A stretch of DNA of 64,000 bases. Origin: an uncultured Mollicutes bacterium. GTDB taxonomy: Bacteria; Bacillota_I; Bacilli_A; RFN20; CAG-826. Positions 58,264 through 64,000 of the stretch are shown here, piece after piece (the first letter of the stretch is position 1; each line of letters opens with the position of its first letter). A model generated the notes under the pieces. That model had not been told where the DNA came from and ran no database searches. It saw only the letters and a program-made list of their open reading frames with translations. The stretch covers positions 62,001-126,000 of the forward strand of contig UQCQ01000001.1 in NCBI GenBank assembly GCA_900539595.1. The letters are read 5' to 3'. Made by a program: the position numbers and the translations under genes.

Positions 58264-60426
58264 ATGGAAATCGCAAACTATTTATCATCGAAACTTCACC
58301 TGAACCTTACCCACGTACACGCCGTTTTACGCCTCTTATCCGAAGGATCCACCATCCCCTTCATCGCCCGCTATAAAAAAGAAGAAACCGGCAACATGTC
58401 CGACATCACCCTTCGCGAGTTGGAAGAAGAAAAATCCAAATTCGAAAAACTGGAAGAACGAAAGAAAACCGTCCTTGCTAGCATCGAAGAACAAGGAAAA
58501 TTGACCCCAGAACTAAAAGAGCAAATTGTTAGCTGCGAGGTTTTATCCACCCTTGAAGTCCTTTATCGTCCTTATAAGCCCAAACGCAAAACACGGGGAA
58601 GCATGGCTAAAGAAAAAGGTCTAGAGCCTCTTGCTGACTTTATCCTTGCCCAAAAAGGAAACGAAGCATCTTTGTCCAAAGAGGCGGATAAATATCTAAA
58701 CGAAGCCAAAGGGGTCAAAAACATAGAAGAGGCTTTACAAGGCGCCAAAGATATTCTTGCAGAGCGCTATAGCGATAACCCCGACTTCTTTCTCTTTGCG
58801 AAATCTTATGTTCTAAAATCCGGTCGCATCGAATCCAAGCAAACCAAAGAAGACACGGAAGGAAAATACCTGAATTACAACCATTTCGTCACTCCGCTTT
58901 CCCGTATCAAACCCTATCAAACCTTGGCTTTAAGCCGTGGGAAAAAGGAAAAGAAACTCACTTGGGGATTGGATTACGACAATCTAACCATTGAAAACCA
59001 CATGGCCCGCGAAATCCTCGTCCGTAATAGCCCTTTCGAAGTCTTGATTCGCGAAACAATCGCGGATAGCTATAAACGCTTGCTAGGTCCCTCCGTCGAA
59101 AACGAAATCGAAAATGATCTTTTCGAGAAAGCGGAAGATTCTTCCTTGAAGCTTTTCTCCACGAATTTAAAGCAACTTCTTTTGGAATCTCCGTTGAAGG
59201 GAAAACGGATATTAGGCTTTGATCCTGGATATCGAAACGGCTGCAAATTGGCCTTAATCGATGAGACGGGGGGCGTCCTTTCTTCCTGCATCATCTATCC
59301 AACCGTTGGAAAAGAAAAGGATGCCGAAGCCAAACTCTTATCCCTTTACCGTCAATTTGCCTTTGACGCGATTGCTCTTGGAAACGGAACCGCGGGAAGA
59401 GAAAGCGAAGCCTTTTTACGGCGTTTCCTAGCCTCCAACCATCTAGACAAAGTAACCATCACCATCGTCAACGAAGCCGGGGCTTCCGTTTATAGTGCTT
59501 CTCCCCTTGCCATCAAGGAATTCCCCAACATGGATATCGAAGAACGTTCCGCGGTATCTTTGGCTAGGCGTCTTCTCGACCCCATGGCCGAACTCGTTAA
59601 AATCCCTCCCGAGTCCATTGGGGTTGGGCAATATCAACACGATATGGATCAAGCCCGTTTAAAGCAGACCCTATCGGATACGACGATCGATGCGGTCAAT
59701 GAAGTTGGGGTCTGGGTGAATACGGCTTCTGCTTCTCTTCTTCAATATGTCTCAGGATTAAGTGCTAAAGTGGCCGCTTCCATCGTGGATTATCGAGAAG
59801 AACATGGTCCCTTCTCTTGCCGTCAGGACCTTCTAAAAGTTAAAGGCCTTGGGGCAAAAGCCTTTGAAAGCGCAGCAGGATTCCTTCGAATCGAAAACGA
59901 TAACCCCTTAGAACGCACCGCGGTTCACCCCAAGGATTACAAGGCTACTGGGGTGCTGCTTTCTAAATTGGGACTGTCTTTAAAAGACATTGGAACTCCT
60001 AAGGCGACGGAGATTTTGAAAGAAACCAAAAATTACGATGCATTAGCCCAAGAAATCGGAATCGGTTCCTACACCTTGAAAGACATCATCGACGAGCTTC
60101 AAAAGCCAGGCCGCGACCCGCGAGAAAAAGTCGTCACCGCCCAACTCGACAACAATGTGCGAGATATCAAAGATCTCAAAGTCGGCATGACATTAAGCGG
60201 AACGGTAAGAAATCTTTCCGATTTTGGCGCGTTCGTGGATATCGGGGTTCATCAGGATGGGCTTGTCCATATTTCCGAAATCGCGAACCGCTTCATTCGT
60301 CATCCTAGCGAAGCCTTATCCATGGGCCAAATCGTTAAGGTCAAAGTCATTGCCTTGGATTTACCAAGAAAACGAATTTCTCTGTCCATCAAGCAAGTGG
60401 AGCAAAACGAAGGGGGACGTGTATGA
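58264..60426 (+). CDS. tex: Tex-family RNA-binding transcription accessory protein
   Basis: 720 residues from ATG 58264, where the family N-terminus begins (MEIANYLSSKLHL); the 96-bp extension crosses the promoter. Domains: helical Tex N-terminus with LSEGSTIPFIARYKKEETG; YqgF/RNase H-like (about 315-450, ILGFDPGYRNGCKLALID); helix-hairpin-helix (about 480-565, LLKVKGLGAKAFESAAGFLR); S1 RNA-binding domain (about 640-715, LSGTVRNLSDFGAFVDIGVH). Tex binds nucleic acid and affects transcription and RNA turnover. The next ORF overlaps its stop by 4 bp. Confidence 0.96.
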   Translation: MEIANYLSSKLHLNLTHVHAVLRLLSEGSTIPFIARYKKEETGNMSDITLRELEEEKSKFEKLEERKKTVLASIEEQGKLTPELKEQIVSCEVLSTLEVLYRPYKPKRKTRGSMAKEKGLEPLADFILAQKGNEASLSKEADKYLNEAKGVKNIEEALQGAKDILAERYSDNPDFFLFAKSYVLKSGRIESKQTKEDTEGKYLNYNHFVTPLSRIKPYQTLALSRGKKEKKLTWGLDYDNLTIENHMAREILVRNSPFEVLIRETIADSYKRLLGPSVENEIENDLFEKAEDSSLKLFSTNLKQLLLESPLKGKRILGFDPGYRNGCKLALIDETGGVLSSCIIYPTVGKEKDAEAKLLSLYRQFAFDAIALGNGTAGRESEAFLRRFLASNHLDKVTITIVNEAGASVYSASPLAIKEFPNMDIEERSAVSLARRLLDPMAELVKIPPESIGVGQYQHDMDQARLKQTLSDTTIDAVNEVGVWVNTASASLLQYVSGLSAKVAASIVDYREEHGPFSCRQDLLKVKGLGAKAFESAAGFLRIENDNPLERTAVHPKDYKATGVLLSKLGLSLKDIGTPKATEILKETKNYDALAQEIGIGSYTLKDIIDELQKPGRDPREKVVTAQLDNNVRDIKDLKVGMTLSGTVRNLSDFGAFVDIGVHQDGLVHISEIANRFIRHPSEALSMGQIVKVKVIALDLPRKRISLSIKQVEQNEGGRV

Positions 60427-60716
60427 GTTTTATCGATAGTGAGCATACCGAAACCTGCATCACAGATGCTAGTTTTGATGCTTTGGAAACCGTATTAAAG
60501 CGAAACGGATACCAAGTAATTCGTACCCGATTGCAAATCAGTGCCACCCACGGAGGGACATGGTCCACGAACGGCAAAATCTCTTCCATCACCATTATCG
60601 AACGAGACGGCCTTCGTTATTGCGAAGACAAAGAAACCGCGAAAGGGTACCTTTGTTCTCCTAACACCGGGGTTCTTGCTAAGCTTGTTCAGGAAGCGGA
60701 AGCCACAAAGTCCTGA
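60423..60716 (+). CDS. Small protein translationally coupled to tex, unknown
   Basis: 97 residues. The ATG overlaps the tex stop in an ATGA, and GGGGGAC lies just before it. The composition is normal for a real protein (ITDASFDALETVLKRNGYQV, RTRLQISATHGGTWSTNGK). I do not recognise the family. The coupling suggests a role with Tex or simply shared expression. It ends 6 bp from the convergent YesL-like gene. Confidence 0.65.
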   Translation: MSFIDSEHTETCITDASFDALETVLKRNGYQVIRTRLQISATHGGTWSTNGKISSITIIERDGLRYCEDKETAKGYLCSPNTGVLAKLVQEAEATKS

Positions 60717-60722
60717 TAGGCT

Positions 60723-61595
60723 TTATTTCTTTTGGTCTTCTTCTTTTGGCCGATATAGCCCAGCCCCATAGAATTCAGGGAATTCCTCTTGGTTGATGTA
60801 TTTATCAAACAGGGAAAAGGAAATGGAATAAAGCAAAAGGAGATACAAAGGCAGAACCAAAACGCATAAGACCATCTGAACAATGGCCACGATAAAAGGC
60901 AAAGTCTCCAAATAATGGAGTCCCGTGAAAATCGTGGCAATGCCAAGGCTCATCAAAAGGTATTTCCACCAAAAAGGGAAATAGAGTTTAATCGCATTAG
61001 AAATCGCGTGAAATACGTTGCATTCATAAACGGAAGAGAAAATGGATGCCAACGTAAAAACCGGAATCACAATCAAAATCAGCAAGATATAGCAGGGGAT
61101 GCCAAGAAGATATTCCATAAAGAAAGCATTCACAAATCGGCATAAGCCTAAAAGGATCGAAAAGAAAAATAAGAGGAGACAGGTATTCAAATAGTTCTGT
61201 TTCACCCCGCATTTAAAGTCATCCCAGAATAAAATCGGCTCCCCAGAAACCAAGGATTTTAGGATGCGGTTCACCCCTGCGATGGCAAGAGAAGCCACAA
61301 AGGTAAAAGCCACTTCGATGATCGACCCATAAATCATCAAAGCATTCATCGACGCTTGATAATCTGCCTTGTTCATTTCTCCCGATAAATATTTTTGGTA
61401 GAACCCGACTTCGAATTGATTTTGGAAATAAACCGTCAAAATCAAAGGAAGGCAGCATAATAGGAGCCACAGCCCCGAAAGCAATAAAGTCGAGAACTGG
61501 TTCTTAAGGATGAAAAAATATTGGTCTTTCCTTGTTTGGGGAAGCTGGGTCGGCAAGAAATCCGAAGAAGCCGCTTTATTCTTTCGCTTTTTCAT
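60723..61595 (-). CDS. YesL/DUF624-like membrane protein
   Basis: 290 residues, six helices. After a Lys-rich N-terminus, the segment LLLSGLWLLLCCLPLILTVY and the loop LKSLVSGEPILFWDDFKCGV resemble the DUF624 (YesL) pattern, found in loci for carbohydrate uptake. The C-terminus (FPEFYGAGLYRPKEEDQ) is cytoplasmic. The start overlaps the ABC ATPase gene by 20 bp. Function unknown in this family; it might be the membrane partner of that ATPase, as no other permease is visible. Confidence 0.65.
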   Translation of the reverse strand: MKKRKNKAASSDFLPTQLPQTRKDQYFFILKNQFSTLLLSGLWLLLCCLPLILTVYFQNQFEVGFYQKYLSGEMNKADYQASMNALMIYGSIIEVAFTFVASLAIAGVNRILKSLVSGEPILFWDDFKCGVKQNYLNTCLLLFFFSILLGLCRFVNAFFMEYLLGIPCYILLILIVIPVFTLASIFSSVYECNVFHAISNAIKLYFPFWWKYLLMSLGIATIFTGLHYLETLPFIVAIVQMVLCVLVLPLYLLLLYSISFSLFDKYINQEEFPEFYGAGLYRPKEEDQKK

Positions 61596-62313
61596 CGTCT
61601 GCCGCCCTCATCTCGCACACAAAATGATTGATGGAAGCCCGAATGGATTTCGGGGTTCCTTTTTCGATGAACTTCCCTTGATCCATCACATAGATTTGAT
61701 CCGCAACTTCCATCGCTTCTTGATAAGAATGGGTGACATAAAGAATCGTCAAATGCCATTCCCGGTTTAATTCTTTGATAAAGTCGAGCACGTCTTTTTT
61801 TGACAGTTTATCCAGATGGGAAACCGGCTCATCCATCAAGACCACCTCAGGTTCCCCAACAAGTTCCCGAGCTAGCAAGGCCCTTTGTTGCTGTCCCCAG
61901 GACAAGTACTTGGGCTTTACATTCAAGCAATGGGCAATCCCGAATCGTTCGGCGATGTCTCTTGCCCTTTTATAGATTTCATCGCGGGACATCTTCTTAT
62001 TTTTTAAGGGAAAGATGATGTTTTCAAAAATCGTCCAATGGGGATAAAGGCTTACGTCTTGGTTGATGTAAGCCATATTTCGTTGATAGGTGGGGATTTT
62101 ATAGATGTCTTTATCGTCGAAAAAGATGTCCCCATCGTATTCCATTAAGCCAAGAATCGATTTTAAAAGAGTGGTCTTGCCGCATCCGGAAGGCCCCATA
62201 ATGACGCTGATTTTGCCAGAAGGAAAATGCTCCGTCATGTCTTCGATGACTAGATTTTCTTTCTTTCCCTTCCCGTAATAGCAATAAAGCTCTTTTAGCT
62301 CGATATTCGGCAT
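61576..62313 (-). CDS. ABC transporter ATP-binding protein
   Basis: 245 residues, a bare ATPase without TOBE domain. Walker A MGPSGCGKTTLLKSIL (about 39-54), Q-loop AYINQDVSLYPHWTIFENI, signature KYLSWGQQQRALLAREL (LSWGQ instead of LSGGQ), Walker B VVLMDEPVSHLD, H-loop VTHSYQEAM. It resembles sugar or osmolyte importer ATPases of the MalK group in sequence. It lies 2 bp after the GH36 gene and overlaps the YesL-like gene, so all three are one operon. Confidence 0.9.
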   Translation of the reverse strand: MPNIELKELYCYYGKGKKENLVIEDMTEHFPSGKISVIMGPSGCGKTTLLKSILGLMEYDGDIFFDDKDIYKIPTYQRNMAYINQDVSLYPHWTIFENIIFPLKNKKMSRDEIYKRARDIAERFGIAHCLNVKPKYLSWGQQQRALLARELVGEPEVVLMDEPVSHLDKLSKKDVLDFIKELNREWHLTILYVTHSYQEAMEVADQIYVMDQGKFIEKGTPKSIRASINHFVCEMRAADDEKAKE

Positions 62314-62315
62314 AT

Positions 62316-64000
62316 TTATTTCATCGAAATCTTATAAAGGCGCGTGCCAAAATCAAGCATCAAACGCTTCCAATTGCCACCGCTCCCCCATTCATAATAA
62401 AGGCGAACTCCCGCATTCATCAGGGATTCGCCGCTAAGATCGCAAACTTGCTTTTCGCTCTTTAAGGGCGTTAAGTCTTTTAGTTCGTCTTCGAGGTTCT
62501 TTCCTTCGACTTTCTTCGTAGAAGGGATGCGTTTTCTATCGATATATTCAAAATCGAAATTCTGCTGCCTTTCTTCGAAGTGGTACATGGCCTTAGGATC
62601 CAATCCTACGGGTTTAGCCACCACTTGGGGGGCATTAAGTTCAAACAAGGGATTCCCCAAGAAATAAACGGCTTCTTTTTGGTCGGGGGAAACAATCACG
62701 TATTGTTGGGGATTCTCGCTATAGAAAGAAGAAAGGAGGTAATAATCTCCGTAGGCCAAAAGATGGCGGTTCTTCTTATACCAAGCAATTTGTTCCATCA
62801 TGCTCAACGTATCCACCGCGGTCAATTTATTAGGATCGAGTTCATAGCCAAAGGCCCCGATGCAAGCCACGTTGAAGCGGTCCTCGATTTGAGACGAGCG
62901 AAGCGTTTGGAGGTTCGGGCAGGCCGAAACATGGGCCCCGATCGTCGACTGGGGATACCCCATGAGCGTCCCTTCTTGAATCCGCATCCGTTCATGCGGC
63001 TCCGTGTTGTCGCTACACCAGAAGGAAGGCATAAAGCAAAGCATGCCTAAATCGACGCGGTTTCCTCCCCCGGCACAGGATTCAAACAAAACTTTCGGGA
63101 AGCGCTTGGTAATCGCGTCTAGGAGGCGATATAGTCCCAGGATATAACGATGCGGCGTCTCGCCTTGATTGGTGGTAGCAGGGGACAAATAATCGGAGAA
63201 GACGCGGTTGCAGTCCCATTTGATAAAGTCCGCCTTCGATTCGGCGATGCTATCTCCAATCACGGAAATCAAATAATCCACAACTTCGGGATTGGCCAAA
63301 TCCAAAATGAGCTGATGACGGCTTTCCACCACTTCGTAATCTGGATGGGTTAAGGCAAATTCGGGATGGGCTTGATAAAGATTGCTATCCCTGCTCACCA
63401 TTTCAGGTTCGTACCATAAGCCGAATAACATCCCCATTTCATGGATTTTATCCGCGAGTCCGCCGACCCCATGGGGTAGTTTTTCTTTGTTGGCAAACCA
63501 GTCGCCCAAGGAACTATTGTCCCCATTTCTGTTTCCAAACCATCCATCGTCTAAAACAAAAGCTTCGCATCCAAGTTCTTGGCCACGCTTGGCTAGAGCA
63601 AGGAGTTTTTCTTCGTTGAAGGTAAAATGCAACGCTTCCCAGTCGTTAATGAGCACGGGATGGTCTTTATATTGCCAATACCCACGGACGATATGTTCGC
63701 GGATAAAACGGTGATATTCATGGGTTAAACCATTTTCCCCACAGGGCGAATAGCATAACGTCGCTTCCGGGGTAAAAAAGGCATCTCCAGAAGAAAGATT
63801 CCAAGCAAAGGAATCGTCGTTGATACCCTGCAAGAAACGGACCCCGTGGAGGTTATTACGTTCCAAATATTCCACGTGGTTTCCCGAATAAATCAAATTG
63901 AAGCCATAGCAGTCCCCGTATTTCAAACTACAGTCTGGTTTTTCTAGCATGACGAAAGGATTGTGATAGGCGCTGGAGAACCCGCATTTAGAATCGATTT
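62316..64000 (-). CDS. GH36 alpha-galactosidase, C-terminal part (5' end outside window)
   Basis: 561 codons; the frame is open to the window edge, upstream of the ATG at 63950, and the upstream residues SSAYHNPFVMLEKPDC match the family, so the gene continues beyond. Motifs: EAFVLDDGWFGNRNGDNSSL, the nucleophile in DFIKWDCNRVFSD, and the acid/base Asp in FWCSDNTEPHER, with FESCAGGGNRVDLGM between. It releases alpha-galactose from raffinose-type or other galactosides by retention. No membrane segment is visible. An ABC ATPase gene follows after 2 bp. Confidence 0.95.
   Translation of the reverse strand, partial: IDSKCGFSSAYHNPFVMLEKPDCSLKYGDCYGFNLIYSGNHVEYLERNNLHGVRFLQGINDDSFAWNLSSGDAFFTPEATLCYSPCGENGLTHEYHRFIREHIVRGYWQYKDHPVLINDWEALHFTFNEEKLLALAKRGQELGCEAFVLDDGWFGNRNGDNSSLGDWFANKEKLPHGVGGLADKIHEMGMLFGLWYEPEMVSRDSNLYQAHPEFALTHPDYEVVESRHQLILDLANPEVVDYLISVIGDSIAESKADFIKWDCNRVFSDYLSPATTNQGETPHRYILGLYRLLDAITKRFPKVLFESCAGGGNRVDLGMLCFMPSFWCSDNTEPHERMRIQEGTLMGYPQSTIGAHVSACPNLQTLRSSQIEDRFNVACIGAFGYELDPNKLTAVDTLSMMEQIAWYKKNRHLLAYGDYYLLSSFYSENPQQYVIVSPDQKEAVYFLGNPLFELNAPQVVAKPVGLDPKAMYHFEERQQNFDFEYIDRKRIPSTKKVEGKNLEDELKDLTPLKSEKQVCDLSGESLMNAGVRLYYEWGSGGNWKRLMLDFGTRLYKISMK

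Noticed and set aside
63862..63885. TTCCACGTGG, similar to half of a parS site
   Set aside because: It lies inside the GH36 coding sequence and the outer bases do not match the 16-bp parS consensus.

Overview
The window reads as a chromosomal segment of an anaerobic, probably gut-associated low-to-mid GC Firmicute close to the Bacilli/Mollicutes boundary (RF39-, Erysipelotrichales- or Acholeplasmatales-like; inferred from gene content, not a database search). Reasons: standard code with TGA as stop; a mycoplasma-like PotA with a long insertion in its ATPase domain; a SufCDSUB system with a short SufD; class III (anaerobic) ribonucleotide reductase; pyruvate formate-lyase with an FNR-type regulator; RibU under an FMN riboswitch; glycosidases of the kind used on host glycans. 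No phage, IS element or CRISPR array was seen.

Layout. 1-7.5 kb: end of a MATE exporter, tRNA-Arg and tRNA-Leu, a GH3 beta-glucosidase, a GT4 glycosyltransferase, a membrane-tailed XRE regulator, folA-thyA. 7.7-13.1 kb: a membrane protein and the potABCD polyamine importer behind a structured leader. 13.4-15.0 kb: an AbiEi-type antitoxin whose AbiEii toxin gene is only a stub, then FMN riboswitch-ribU. 15.0-23.8 kb: one continuous minus-strand run, sufC-sufD-sufS-sufU-sufB-mnmG-rsmG-parA-parB. 24.4-28.2 kb: two large lipoproteins, the first with a PrsA/parvulin-like segment. 28.2-33.2 kb: HIT protein, then yhaM-recX-glycosyltransferase-flippase-like as an overlapping operon. 33.3-42.1 kb: nadE, degV, and the anaerobic block pflB, pflA, an FNR-like regulator, nrdD, nrdG. 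42.1-47.4 kb: GH95 and GH20-like glycosidases plus an aldose epimerase. 47.4-58.1 kb: lipoprotein, htpG with a CIRCE operator, recN, DUF362 protein, hemolysin III-like protein, MacB-like ABC fusion, small proteins. 58.2-64 kb: tex, a small overlapping ORF, a YesL-like membrane protein with an ABC ATPase, and a GH36 alpha-galactosidase running off the end.

Two regulatory themes stand out. First, two identical 14-bp FNR boxes lie upstream of pflA and pflB, next to a gene for an FNR-like protein that keeps four cysteines and the E..SR recognition residues. Second, many genes without a Shine-Dalgarno have a TANAAT-like -10 hexamer only 6-10 nt before the ATG (GH3, GT4, flippase, aldose epimerase, recN, ABC fusion, tex, a 69-codon ORF, perhaps parA), which predicts extensive leaderless transcription.

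Pathway logic: Suf makes Fe-S clusters that PflA, NrdG and the FNR-like sensor need; PflB and NrdD are glycyl-radical enzymes for anaerobic carbon flow and DNA precursors; ThyA/FolA supply dTMP; the glycosidases and epimerase feed sugars to fermentation.
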